From positions 62,001 to 126,000 of the forward strand of contig NZ_VDUZ01000013.1 in the NCBI RefSeq assembly GCF_008039615.1: 64,000 nt of DNA. Direction: 5' to 3'. This DNA is from Vineibacter terrae (GTDB lineage: Bacteria > Pseudomonadota > Alphaproteobacteria > Reyranellales > Reyranellaceae). The notes under the pieces are model-generated. The model did no database searches and had not been told where the DNA came from. It was given only the letters and a program-made list of their open reading frames with translations. Positions 17,149 to 27,200 of the stretch are shown in pieces. Numbering within the stretch: position 1 is the stretch's first letter; every line of letters begins with the position of its first letter. The position numbers were made by a program, and so were the translations under genes.

Positions 17149-19317
17149 ATGTTCCCATTCTTGAGCCTGTCCGCCGTCGGCGCCAAGCGGACGGGGCTGT
17201 CCACTTGGCAGGCCACAGCCGACAGGGTGGTGTTCACGGTCCGCCCGCGCTTCGGGCTTGCGCGCTATTGCGTGCTGTTCCTCGCCGCATCGGACAGTCC
17301 GCTGAATTCATGCCTGGAGGTAAACTACGGACCAGACCGGGCACCTGACGTCCGCAAGCTGAACCACGCCGGCCTTGGCATTTACGCGATCTCCGGCTCC
17401 TCAGTCAGACACGTCCGGCTGGTCCTGTCAGGTCGACCGGTGCGCTTCAGGTTCTGGGCCCGCGTGGCGCGCAGCCGGCATGCCGTGCAGCGGATGGTTG
17501 CCAGTTCCATCGAGGGAATGATGGCCGGAAAGGGGCCTGCGCCGGTCTGCGAGATCTTCAGCGACGCAGAGGACCGGCACGGCTTCGTGGCGCCGGCGAA
17601 GCGGCGGTTCAAGGGCAACGCCCAGCACTACGTGAAAGTGCTTACCATGGCGGCCCTGACCCCGGTCGAGGCCCAGACGCTCGCCTCACCCGAACTGCAG
17701 TTGTCCTTCGTCGTACCTGTTTATAACACCTCGGCACGGCACCTGGACGATCTCTATGCCTCGTTCCGCGCCCAGCCCGAAGGAACGGCCGAGCTGGTCC
17801 TGAGCGACGACGGCTCGACCTTAAGCGAGACACGCACTTGGCTGTCGGCACACGCAAACGCGCCGTTCGTGAAGATGGTTGCCAGTCGCGATAATCGCGG
17901 CATCGCGGCCGCAACGAACGCCGGCATTGCGGCAGCGCGCGGTGCTTGGGTCGGGCTGGTCGATCACGACGATGCGTTGTCTCCGTTTGCCGTGGCCCGC
18001 ATCCTGGACGCCCTGCACGAGCACCCTGAGGCGGCGTTCCTGTACACCGACGAGGTGATCACGGACGGGGCGCTGAAACCCGTCGGCTACCATATGAAAC
18101 CAGCCTACGACCCTGTGCTGCTGTCGGGCGTCAACTACATCAACCACCTTTCACTTTATCGCCGCGCCCGGCTACTGGCGATCGGTAGCTTGCGATCAGG
18201 GTTCGACGGCTCGCAGGATTACGATCTCCTGCTGCGGTATCTAGCCGGACTGCCGCGCCACGAGATACTGCATCTGCCTTTCCCAGCTTACCTGTGGCGG
18301 CGGCACGACCAGAGCTTCTCCACAACGTCGCTTGACCGTGCGCTGAAGAGCGCACGACAGGCGCTGGGGGAGCAGTACGGGTCGCCCGAGGCGCCGCTGC
18401 CGATTGAAGGAGCAATCGCGCCGACGCTGCACCGGTTGCGCTTCGACAATGCCATAAAGGCGTGGCCGAAGGTGTCCATCATCATTCCCAGCCGGGACTC
18501 GTACGAGCTGATCTCTCGCCTGCTCGAGGACCTGACGACGCGGACCGACTATCCTGAGCGCGAGATCATCGTGGTCGACAACGGGACGACGGATGCGCGT
18601 GTGCTGAAGCTCTACGAGCAGGCTCGCGCGCAGGTGCCAGGTTTCCAGGTCGAGATCAAACCAGAGGCCTTCAACTTCTCGCGGCAGGTCAATCGCGGCA
18701 TCCGGCTTGCCGCGGGCGAGCATGTCCTGCTGCTGAATAACGACATCAAGGTCACGGATTCCCAATGGCTGCGGGAGATGGTCTCGTGCCTGGCCTATCC
18801 GCGTACTGGCATTGTCGGCGCACGCTTGCTCTATCCCGATCGGTCACTACAGCACGCGGGCGTGATCGTGGGGCTGTCTGGCCTAGCGGGGCACTGGTAC
18901 CATGCCAAGCCGCAGGATTTTCCCGGGATGATGGGCCGGCTCCACGTGCGGCAGTCGCTGTCGGCTGTGACGGCCGCCTGCATGCTGATTTCGCGGGCGT
19001 GCCTGGACGAGGTCGGCTTGTTCGACGAAGAAGTCTTTGCTGTCGCCTACAATGATGTCGACTACTGCCTGCGTGCCGGTAAGCGCGGCTACCGGATCGT
19101 ATGGACGCCGTTCGCCACGCTGGTCCACTACGAATCTGTTTCGCGGGGCAGCGACGAGTTGCCGGCCAACATGGCTCGCTTCGCACGCGAGAAGGCCGCC
19201 TTGCGCGAACGCCACGCGACGGACCGGTTCGAGGATCCGGCATTCAGCCCGTGGTTCAACCGCGGCCACTCCGATGGACGCCTTATCCTGTTGGACCGGC
19301 TACCGGAACCGCGCTAG
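17149..19317 (+). CDS. tandem-domain family 2 glycosyltransferase
   Basis: A 722-residue protein. The first 170 residues form an N-terminal domain without known motifs. GT2 domain A spans about 183-400 (LSFVVPVYNTSARHL, LSDDGSTLSET, GLVDHDDALSP as DxD). GT2 domain B spans about 445-700 (VSIIIPSRDSYELI, IIVVDNGTTD, VLLLNNDIKV as DxD, then DEEVFAVAYNDVDYCLR). This architecture is common in O-antigen and rhamnan/capsule loci where both domains act on one growing chain. It is the same domain B type as in the 20410-22506 gene. The ATG at 17149 is the first good start after kpsM. Confidence 0.85.
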   Translation: MFPFLSLSAVGAKRTGLSTWQATADRVVFTVRPRFGLARYCVLFLAASDSPLNSCLEVNYGPDRAPDVRKLNHAGLGIYAISGSSVRHVRLVLSGRPVRFRFWARVARSRHAVQRMVASSIEGMMAGKGPAPVCEIFSDAEDRHGFVAPAKRRFKGNAQHYVKVLTMAALTPVEAQTLASPELQLSFVVPVYNTSARHLDDLYASFRAQPEGTAELVLSDDGSTLSETRTWLSAHANAPFVKMVASRDNRGIAAATNAGIAAARGAWVGLVDHDDALSPFAVARILDALHEHPEAAFLYTDEVITDGALKPVGYHMKPAYDPVLLSGVNYINHLSLYRRARLLAIGSLRSGFDGSQDYDLLLRYLAGLPRHEILHLPFPAYLWRRHDQSFSTTSLDRALKSARQALGEQYGSPEAPLPIEGAIAPTLHRLRFDNAIKAWPKVSIIIPSRDSYELISRLLEDLTTRTDYPEREIIVVDNGTTDARVLKLYEQARAQVPGFQVEIKPEAFNFSRQVNRGIRLAAGEHVLLLNNDIKVTDSQWLREMVSCLAYPRTGIVGARLLYPDRSLQHAGVIVGLSGLAGHWYHAKPQDFPGMMGRLHVRQSLSAVTAACMLISRACLDEVGLFDEEVFAVAYNDVDYCLRAGKRGYRIVWTPFATLVHYESVSRGSDELPANMARFAREKAALRERHATDRFEDPAFSPWFNRGHSDGRLILLDRLPEPR

Positions 19318-19396
19318 GAGAATGCGACCGTCCGGATGTTGCTCATGTCGCCACTGTGCCGGTATGCCGGCGCCGCCTTAGACAGGGAGAAGCCGC

Positions 19397-20290
19397 TTGC
19401 TTGCCAGACTGCTCCGCACCGCGTCGAGCTTGGTGGGGTTCGAGCCCCTGCATCGTAGCGGTCCCGGCAAGAGGCGAAATTCGTCCGGCGGCCGGCGAGC
19501 CGACGCGGTTCTGGACCAGTATGTCGATGCCATGCCCTGTGCCCAGAATGCCATCGACGTAGTGCCGGGCTGGAACCTTGCGATGCCGCCGCATGTCGGG
19601 GCAGCAGCGGGTGATACTCCCCTGTATCAAGATGCCAGGATTCCGTGGTGCCTGGAGCAGTTCGGATCCATCGCCGGCCGCAAGGTCCTCGAGCTGGGGC
19701 CGCTGGAGGGCATGCATACCTATCTGCTGGATCAGCAGCAGCCGGCCTTCATCCACGCGATCGAGGCGAACAGGCTGGCGTTTCTGCGCTGTTTGATCAC
19801 CAAGGAGCTGTTGGAGATCAAGCACGCGAAGTTCATGCTCGGGAACTTCCTGCCCTGGCTCGAACAGACTGACGTCAGGTACGACCTGATCGTCGCATCG
19901 GGCGTGCTCTACCACATGAGCAACCCCGTGCACCTGCTGGAGCTGATCGGTCAACGCTCCGATGCGGTCTACCTGTGGACGCACTGTTTCAGCGAACAGG
20001 CGATGCCCAATGGGGATCCGCGACGCGAGGCCTTGTCCGGCGAGGTCGAAGCGATCGGCTTTCGTGGGCTCAACGTGCCCCTGTACCGTCGCGGCTATCA
20101 CAATGCGTGGAAGGCCAAGGCGTTCTGCGGCGGGATGCACGACCGCCACTATTGGATGGAAAGGGACGATATCCTAAGAATCCTGGGCCTGTTGGGCTTC
20201 GACGACATCCGCATGGCTCACGATCAGCCTGACCATCCCAATGGCCCGGCATTCTCGGTGTTCGCCCGACGGTCCGCTCCGGGAGCTTGA
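19397..20290 (+). CDS. class I SAM-dependent methyltransferase
   Basis: A 297-residue methyltransferase with motif I VLELGPLEGMHTYLL at about residue 96, motif II IHAIEANRLAFLRC and DLIVASGVLYHMSNP further on, an arrangement seen in glycan-locus methyltransferases. The likely start is TTG 19397, preceded by AGGGAGA 7-8 bases upstream; no ATG exists before residue 46 (ATG 19532). It follows the tandem GT2 gene by 79 bases in the same direction and is convergent with the next gene. Target unknown; O-methylation of a terminal sugar is plausible. Confidence 0.8.
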   Translation: MLARLLRTASSLVGFEPLHRSGPGKRRNSSGGRRADAVLDQYVDAMPCAQNAIDVVPGWNLAMPPHVGAAAGDTPLYQDARIPWCLEQFGSIAGRKVLELGPLEGMHTYLLDQQQPAFIHAIEANRLAFLRCLITKELLEIKHAKFMLGNFLPWLEQTDVRYDLIVASGVLYHMSNPVHLLELIGQRSDAVYLWTHCFSEQAMPNGDPRREALSGEVEAIGFRGLNVPLYRRGYHNAWKAKAFCGGMHDRHYWMERDDILRILGLLGFDDIRMAHDQPDHPNGPAFSVFARRSAPGA

Positions 20291-20409
20291 CCGGTACGGG
20301 GAACTCGGCATCACTCGGCGCTCGATCTTGACGGGACGGAAATCCTGACAATCGGCGATGTGTGGCGTCGCAACTGCGTCGTGGCGGGCTGATTGACGGC
20401 TGCACCGTT

Positions 20410-22506
20410 TCACCCCAGCGCCGTCCGTATCGACGCCAGCGACAATGATGGATGAAAGCAGGGATCGTCGCGCAGCCGGTGGTGCCAGCGCTCGGCGAAG
20501 AACGCGCGCTCGGCGCGGTAGCGCTGGTCCTGCGCCGCCGTGCGGCCGCGGCTGGCCGACTCGCGGTGCACCAGCGCGGCGGCGGGCTCCAGCAGCGTGC
20601 GCCAGCCGCGGTCGGCCAGGCGCAGGCAGAGGTCGATGTCGTTGAGCTCGACCGGCAGGTGCTCGGCGTCGAAGCCGCCGACGGCGTCGAACTTCGCCTT
20701 CTCGACCGCCAGGCAGGCGGCGGTCACGGCCGCGACCTCGTGCGGCACGGCGCGGCGGCCCAGGTAGCCCGGGTCGTCGCCCGGCGCGCCGCTGTCGCCA
20801 TGGCCCGACACGCCGCCCAGGCCGATCACGACGCCGCCATGCTGCAGGCGGCCGGACGGGTAGAGGAGCCGGGCGCCGACAGCGCCGATGTCGGGGCGGG
20901 CGGCCCAGGACAGCAGGCGTTCCAGCCAGAGGCCATCGCGCGCCTCGACGTCGTTGTTCAGGAACACCAGGACCGGCGCCCGTGCCGTGCCCGCGGCCTC
21001 GTTGCAGAGAAGGGCGAAGTTGAACGGGCCAGGCCGCTCGAGCACCCGCAGGCGCGCATCCTGCGCCGTGAGCGTGGCGTAAAGCTGCCGCGTCTTGGCC
21101 TCGGTGCTGCCGTTGTCCACGATCACGATCTCGATCTCGATGCTGCCCGGCTCGGCCAGCAGCCCCAGGCTGCGCACGCAGGCCGCCAGCAGGTCGGCCC
21201 GGTCCTTGCTGGGGATGATGATGGTGGCGGCGGGGACGTCGGGAAAATGGCCGGCGGCGTGGCGCACGAACAGGCTGCCATGAGCCGGCCCTTCGGGCCG
21301 GTGCGCCACTGGCGTGGCGCGCTCCCGGCGTGTCAGCAGCACGCGCCTGATGTGCGCGACCTCGGCCGCCTGCGCCTGGGCCAGCACCGCCCGCAAGCCG
21401 GCCGCGCCCACCAGGTCGCCGGCGCAGGCGGCGTCGAGCCGGGCCAGCCAGGGGCTGCGCACGAACAGGGCGCGGCCGACATAGCCGCCGGCGGCCTCGA
21501 AGGTCGGGCTCCAGTCCGGCTTCAGCCGTGGATCGACGTGGCGGCCGGCCATGTCGATGGCCTCGTCGTCGCCGTAGAAGACGGTGGCCGCCGGCTGCGC
21601 CGCGGCGCGCTCGGCCAGCACGGCCAGGGCGTAGGGCGGCAGGATGTCGCCGATGTCGATCGCGGCGACGAGATCGTCTGTGGACAGATCGTCGTGCAGC
21701 GCCGACGCGGCGTCGTGCGCGGCGAGCAGGCGCAGGCGTTCCGATCCAGACGCGGCGCCAAGCGTGGTGGCGCCCGCCGCCTCGGGCGCCACCACGGCCA
21801 GCGACCAGCGCGGGTAGGGCTGCCGGGCGAGCTGCTCCAGCAGGGCAGGAACGCGCTGCAGCGCCTGGCTGGTCGCGGCGCCGGCGATGATGCGCACATG
21901 CGGCCCACTGGACCAGTCGCTGCGCGGCGCATCCAGGCCGTCGGGATCGAAGTCCCGCCAGCGCTCCCGGCGCCAGGTGTCGTAGTGCGCGAGCGGCGTG
22001 CTGGCCAGGGCGCGCGCCAGCAGGCGATCGGCTTCCTGCCGGCGGCCGATGAGCCTCGCGCCGATCGCCTCCAGCACGCGGCCGGGATGGCGCGGCCACA
22101 GACTGGACACAAGCGCGCGCCGAGACAGCAGCCGGCAGTGCTCGATCTCGAACCCGAACCGTCCCTCCCTGTCGACCGGCGCGATCAGCAGCGCCTGGGC
22201 GTCGTGCGGAACGCGGCCGATCCAGGCCGCCCGGCCGAACAGGGGCGCGGGCGCGAGCTGGTCGTGGTGGCCGCCCGCGGTCACGAAGCGCAGCAGCGGG
22301 CGCGCCAGCCTGTCGTGGTAGCTGCAGCGATAGGCCAGCGATATCCAGCGTCCGGCGGGAAGGCCGGCCGCGAAGCGGGCCTGCAGCCAGGCGGTTCCGG
22401 CCTGCGCAACGAAGCTGGCGCCATCGCGGCGGACATTCTCGCCCGGCTCGAGCTGCACGGCGTGCGATGCCGGTCCGGCGCATCTCGAGGCGGGCGACGC
22501 GATCAT
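20410..22506 (-). CDS. tandem-domain family 2 glycosyltransferase
   Basis: About 698 residues from ATG 22506 (an upstream TTG at 22542 would give 710). The C-terminal half is a clear GT2 domain: ATIIIPSKDRADLL, EIVIVDNGSTEA, VLVFLNNDVEARD (DxD) and ELNDIDLCLRLADRGW. The N-terminal half contains a second, more diverged GT2-like domain with AAIDIGDILPPYALAVLA and a FYGDDEAID segment. It is the closest relative in the window of the 17149 gene but visibly richer in GC. It is divergent from the GT4 gene at 22575 with a very short gap, so both promoters must be compact or overlap coding sequence. Confidence 0.82.
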   Translation of the reverse strand: MIASPASRCAGPASHAVQLEPGENVRRDGASFVAQAGTAWLQARFAAGLPAGRWISLAYRCSYHDRLARPLLRFVTAGGHHDQLAPAPLFGRAAWIGRVPHDAQALLIAPVDREGRFGFEIEHCRLLSRRALVSSLWPRHPGRVLEAIGARLIGRRQEADRLLARALASTPLAHYDTWRRERWRDFDPDGLDAPRSDWSSGPHVRIIAGAATSQALQRVPALLEQLARQPYPRWSLAVVAPEAAGATTLGAASGSERLRLLAAHDAASALHDDLSTDDLVAAIDIGDILPPYALAVLAERAAAQPAATVFYGDDEAIDMAGRHVDPRLKPDWSPTFEAAGGYVGRALFVRSPWLARLDAACAGDLVGAAGLRAVLAQAQAAEVAHIRRVLLTRRERATPVAHRPEGPAHGSLFVRHAAGHFPDVPAATIIIPSKDRADLLAACVRSLGLLAEPGSIEIEIVIVDNGSTEAKTRQLYATLTAQDARLRVLERPGPFNFALLCNEAAGTARAPVLVFLNNDVEARDGLWLERLLSWAARPDIGAVGARLLYPSGRLQHGGVVIGLGGVSGHGDSGAPGDDPGYLGRRAVPHEVAAVTAACLAVEKAKFDAVGGFDAEHLPVELNDIDLCLRLADRGWRTLLEPAAALVHRESASRGRTAAQDQRYRAERAFFAERWHHRLRDDPCFHPSLSLASIRTALG

Positions 22507-22574
22507 CGGCGATACATGCCAGAGTGCTGCCGGCGCTTGCAATTCCTGTCCGACCGGCCTAACGGCTGGATGAC

Positions 22575-23945
22575 ATGGCGACGCTCACGCGCAGAACGGA
22601 GGCCCGTAGCGGGCGTCTCCTCGACATATCCCGACTCCTGTCGCGCCTGCACCGCAAGACGCCCACCGGCATCGATCGCGTCGAGCTCGCCTATGTCCGG
22701 CACTATCTCGACCACGCCGCGGCCGGAGGCTGGGACGTGCGGTTCGCCCTCACGACCCCGTTCAACACCGGGCTGCTGGCGCGCGGGCTGGGCGAGAACA
22801 TCGTGCGCAGCGCCGTGCAGCGCTGGTGCGCGGGGACGGACGATCCGGCGTCCGAGGCCGCCTATCGCGCCGTGTGCGACGTGCTGGCCAGGCCGCTGGA
22901 CACGGACCCTGCGTGCGCGGCGGACCGCACGCCGCATCGCGCGATCAAGCGCGCGCAGGCCTCGCCCGACATCCTCGACAAGCGCACCGAGGCGCTGATC
23001 GCGGCCGCCTATGCGCAGGCGGCCGTGGCCGGGCCCGCGGCCGCGCGGCGACGGGATGCGTCGTGGTGGTACCTCCATGCCTCGCACATCAACCTCGACC
23101 ACCCAAGGCGCCTGCAATGGCTGCAGGCGGCCGCGCTGCCCAGCATGTTCCTGCTGCACGACCTCATCCCGATCAGCCATCCCGAGTATTTCCGCCCTGC
23201 GGAGGATGCGCATCATCGGCTGCGGATGCAGACGCTGGCGCGCCGCGCCGCGGTCGTGATCTTCAATTCGCGGATGACCGGCGATGCCTGGGACGCCCAT
23301 GTCGATGCCGCCGGCCTCGCGCGGCCGCGCGGCGCGGTCGTGCCGCTGGGGATCGAGGAGACGTTCTGCGCCGGCCGCGACGGCCCGGCGCCGGCAGCGG
23401 CGGCGCCGTACTTCGTCGTCGTGGGCACCATCGAGGCGCGCAAGAACATATCCTTCCTGCTGCATGTCTGGCGGCAATGGACCCGGGACGGGCGCACGCC
23501 GCCGGCGCGGCTGGTGGTCGTCGGCCGCCGCGGCTGGGAGAGCGAGAACGCGATCGACCTGCTCGAGCGCAGCACGGCCCTGGCCGCGACCGTCGTCGAG
23601 GTCGCGGAGCTGGGCGATGTCGGGCTGGCGGCGCTGCTGCGCGGCGCGCGCGCGCTGCTGGCGCCGTCGCTGGTCGAGGGCTTCGGCCTGCCCATCGCCG
23701 AGGCGCTGGCGCTGGGCGTGCCGGTGATCGCCTCGGACATCGCCGCCCATCGCGAGGTCGGCGGCGCGTTCGCCGAGTATGTCGACCCGATCGACGGGCC
23801 GGGCTGGCTCGCGATGCTGGATGCGTACGTGCAGCCCGACGCGCCGCGCGCCGCTGCCATGCGGCGCAAGGCGCGCTGCTATCGCCCCACCACATGGGCC
23901 GAGCACATCGGCACCGTGGAAGCGATCCTCGCCGGCGCGGTATGA
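22575..23945 (+). CDS. family 4 glycosyltransferase
   Basis: A 456-residue GT-B glycosyltransferase. The N-terminal half has HLDHPRRLQWL-type features and LLHDLIPISHPEYF, seen in mannosyltransferase-like GT4 enzymes. The C-terminal donor half has FVVVGTIEARKNISFLL, LVVVGRRGWESE and SLVEGFGLPIAEALALGVP with the EX7E motif. It most likely retains anomeric configuration using a GDP- or UDP-sugar. The N-terminus (GRLLDISRLLSRLHRKTPTGIDRV) matches the starts of such proteins and supports ATG 22575. It is the last glycan gene before the lipid block. Confidence 0.88.
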   Translation: MATLTRRTEARSGRLLDISRLLSRLHRKTPTGIDRVELAYVRHYLDHAAAGGWDVRFALTTPFNTGLLARGLGENIVRSAVQRWCAGTDDPASEAAYRAVCDVLARPLDTDPACAADRTPHRAIKRAQASPDILDKRTEALIAAAYAQAAVAGPAAARRRDASWWYLHASHINLDHPRRLQWLQAAALPSMFLLHDLIPISHPEYFRPAEDAHHRLRMQTLARRAAVVIFNSRMTGDAWDAHVDAAGLARPRGAVVPLGIEETFCAGRDGPAPAAAAPYFVVVGTIEARKNISFLLHVWRQWTRDGRTPPARLVVVGRRGWESENAIDLLERSTALAATVVEVAELGDVGLAALLRGARALLAPSLVEGFGLPIAEALALGVPVIASDIAAHREVGGAFAEYVDPIDGPGWLAMLDAYVQPDAPRAAAMRRKARCYRPTTWAEHIGTVEAILAGAV

Positions 23946-24232
23946 TGTGCACGCATCATTGTCAGGCGGATGTCAAGCATGACGGCGCTGAAACCGGGCC
24001 TACAACCAGTGCGATACCGCAAAAAAGACAAAATACCGAAACGGCCGCTGAATGTTTCTTCAGCACGCCGCAAATGATCCAGAGATTACACAAGATTACA
24101 AATGACGCCTGCTGCGGAATTGGTCTATGACGACTCGGTCTTGCACGTTTTTTGCACCCTACATTTGCACCCAAAGCGGACGACGATGACCCTCAGCCGG
24201 ACTCCCTCAGCGCCGACAAACTTGGGGCGATC
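23946..24232 (+). promoter_or_regulatory. AT-richer control region upstream of the PKS gene
   Basis: This 287-base gap is markedly more AT-rich than its surroundings. It holds two direct AGATTACA copies (24083-24090 and 24093-24100, one helical turn apart) and three TTGCAC boxes (24141, 24152, 24165). The pair at 24141-24157, TTGCAC-N5-TTGCAC, matches the sigma-54 consensus (TGGCAC-N5-TTGCA) except for one of the two Gs at -24. Transcription from there would start near 24167, upstream of GTG 24233. Confidence 0.4.
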
Positions 24233-27200
24233 GTGAGAAAAAAATCGGATCGTGGATCGAAGCAGCGCCAGATTGGCATCATCGGCTACGCGCTGAGAGT
24301 TCCGGGCGCGCCGGACCGCGAGGCGTTCTGGCGCATGCTCTCGGAGGGGCGCTGCGCCGTCACGCGCGTGCCGGCCGACCGCTTCCCGCTGGGTGCATTC
24401 TATCATCCCAAGGCCAGCGCCGACATTCCCGGCCGCAGCTACACGTTCGCGGCCGGCGTGCTCGACGACGTGTGGTCGTTCGATCCGACGGTGTTCGGTA
24501 TCAGCCCGCGCGAGGCGGCGCAGATGGATCCGCAGCAGCGCCATCTGCTGCAGGTCGTCTACGAGGCGATCGAGCATGCCGGGCTGCGTCCCTCGCAGCT
24601 GGCCGGCAGCCGCACCGGCGTCTATGTCGGCGCCTCGTCGTCGGACTACGCGACGCGCTTCATGTTCGATCCCAGCGCGGTCGACGTCCACATGATGACC
24701 GGCAACACGCTGAGCATCATCTCGAACCGGATCTCCTACTGCTTCGACCTGCGCGGGCCCAGCTTCACGGTCGACACGGCGTGCTCCTCGTCGCTGGTCG
24801 CCATGCACGTGGCGCTGGAGGCGATCCGCGACGGCAAGATCGACACCGCCATCGTCGGCGGCGTCAACCTGCTGCTCTCGCCGTTCTCGTTCGTGGGCTT
24901 CTCGCGCGCGTCCATGCTGTCGCCGACCGGCCTGTGCAAGGCGTTCGACGCCTCGGGTGACGGCTATGTGCGGGCCGAGGGCGCGCTGGCGGTGGTGCTG
25001 CGGGCGTCCGACGTCGCGGCGCGCAACGGCGATCGCGTCCATGCCACCATCGTCGGATCGGGCATCAACCAGGACGGCCGCACCACCGGCCTGTCGCTGC
25101 CGTCGCCCGATGCGCAGGCGGCGCTGCTGCAGCAGGTCTACGCCGAGTTCGGCGTGGCGCCGGACGAGCTGGCGTTCATCGAGGCGCACGGCACCGGCAC
25201 GCGCGTGGGCGATCCGGCCGAGGCCGAGGCGCTGGGCACCATCCTCGGCCAGAAGCGCACGGCGCCGCTGCCGATCGGCTCGGTCAAGACCAATATCGGC
25301 CATCTCGAGCCGGGGTCGGGGCTGGCCGGCGTCATCAAGTCGGTCATGGCGCTGAAGGAAGGCGTGCTGCCGCCGTCGCTGCACTTCAACGAGCCCAATC
25401 CGGACATCCGCTTCGAGGAGCTCAACCTCAAGGTCGCGGCCGAGCCCACCAAGCTGGCCAAGGGACGCGGGCTGCGGCACGCCGGCATCAACTCGTTCGG
25501 CTTCGGCGGCGCCAACGCGCATGTGGTGCTGCGCGAGCCCGACCGGGCGCCGGCCGCGGCGCGGCCGAAGGCGAACGGCGCCGCGCCGGCACCGCTGGTG
25601 CTGTCGGCCTACGGCGCCGATGCCCTGAAGGCGCTGGCCGACCGCTATGCGAGCCGGCTGCCGAAGAACGGCCACGCCGATGTCACGGCCATCGCCAACG
25701 CCGCGGCGCACACGCGCGACCTGCTGCCGGAGCGGATGGTCGTGGCCGGCAGCAACCTGCGCGCGTCCCTGACGGCGCACGTCAACGGCGAGGCCGTGCC
25801 GTCGCTGTGGCGCGGCAAGGCGCTGGGCAGCGACCTCGATATCGGCTTCGTCTTTGCGGGCAACGGCACGCAATGGGCCGGCATGGGCCTGGCGGCCTAT
25901 CAGGGCAACGCGGCTTTCCGCGAGGCGCTGCAGGCGTTCGATGCGCGCTTCAAGGAGCTGGCCGGGTGGTCGACCATCGAGGCGCTGCAGTCGCCCGAGC
26001 TGGCGGTCGACATCCGCCGCGCCAGCCGGGCGCAGCCGCTGATCCTGGCGCTGCAGGTGGCGGCGGTGGGGGCGCTGGCCGCGCGCGGGCTCGAGCCGAC
26101 GCTGGCCATCGGCCACAGCGTCGGCGAGATCGGCGCCGCCTGGTGCGCCGGCGCGCTGGACCTCGACGGCGCCATCCGCGTCGTGCTGGCGCGCAGCCAG
26201 CTGCAGGAGATCACGCGCTACCAGGGCGGCATGGCGGCCGTGCTGGTGTCGGCGACCGAGATGCAGGCACTGCTCGAGCGCCAGGCTTTCGACGGCCTGG
26301 AGGTCGCGGCCATCAACAGCGCGCGCAGCGTCACGGTCGCAGGCCCGAACGCGGCGCTCGATGCGTTCGTGAAGTATGCCGAGCAGGAGCGTTGGGGCGT
26401 CCGGCGCCTTGACCTGGATTATCCGTTCCACTGCGCCCTGGTCGACCCGATCAGGGACCGGCTGCTGGCCGAGCTGGCTTCCATCAAGCCGTCGGCGACC
26501 CGCATCCCGCTGATCTCGACCGTCACGGGCGAGGAGATCGACGGTGAGACCCTGACCGCCGAGTACTGGTGGCGCAACGTGCGGCGGCCGGTGGCCTTCG
26601 AGGCCGGCTTGCGCGCGGTATGCCAGCGCGGCGTGCGCATCTTCGTCGAGATCAGCGCCCGGCAGGTCCTCGGCGGCTATCTCAACGATGTGTTGCGGCG
26701 CCAGAGCATCGACGGCGCGGTCATCGACACGCTGGGGCGCGACGGCAAGGAGCCGGGCGACGAGATCACGGCCACGGTGGCGCGCGTCCTCGTCGCCGGC
26801 GGCCGTGTCGATCTCGAGCGCTTCGTGGGCCCGGCCGTGCGGCCGGCCGCCGAGCTGCCGAACTATGCCTGGCAGCGCCGGCAGATCGATTTCCCCGACA
26901 CCGGCGAGGCGTTCCGGACCTATGCCGCGCAGCCCCATCCGCTGCTGGGCTCGGCCATGCGCGCCGAGTCGCGCGAGTGGTTCACGGCCATCGATCCCGG
27001 GCTGTTCCCCTGGCTCGAGGACCATCGCGTCGAGGACACCGCGGTGTTCCCGGCCGCGGGCTTCATCGAGATCGCGCTGGCGGCGGCGCGCGAGACCTAC
27101 GGCGACGGCGCGCTCGAGGTGCGCGACCTCGAGATCCTGCAGCCGCTGGTGTTCGACGCCGAGCGGTCGTTCGAGGTGATGACGCGGGTGTCGCATGATA

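Noticed and set aside
20452-22998. 848-codon plus-strand frame over the tandem GT2 gene
   Set aside because: Antisense shadow; the minus strand carries two GT2 domains with motifs.
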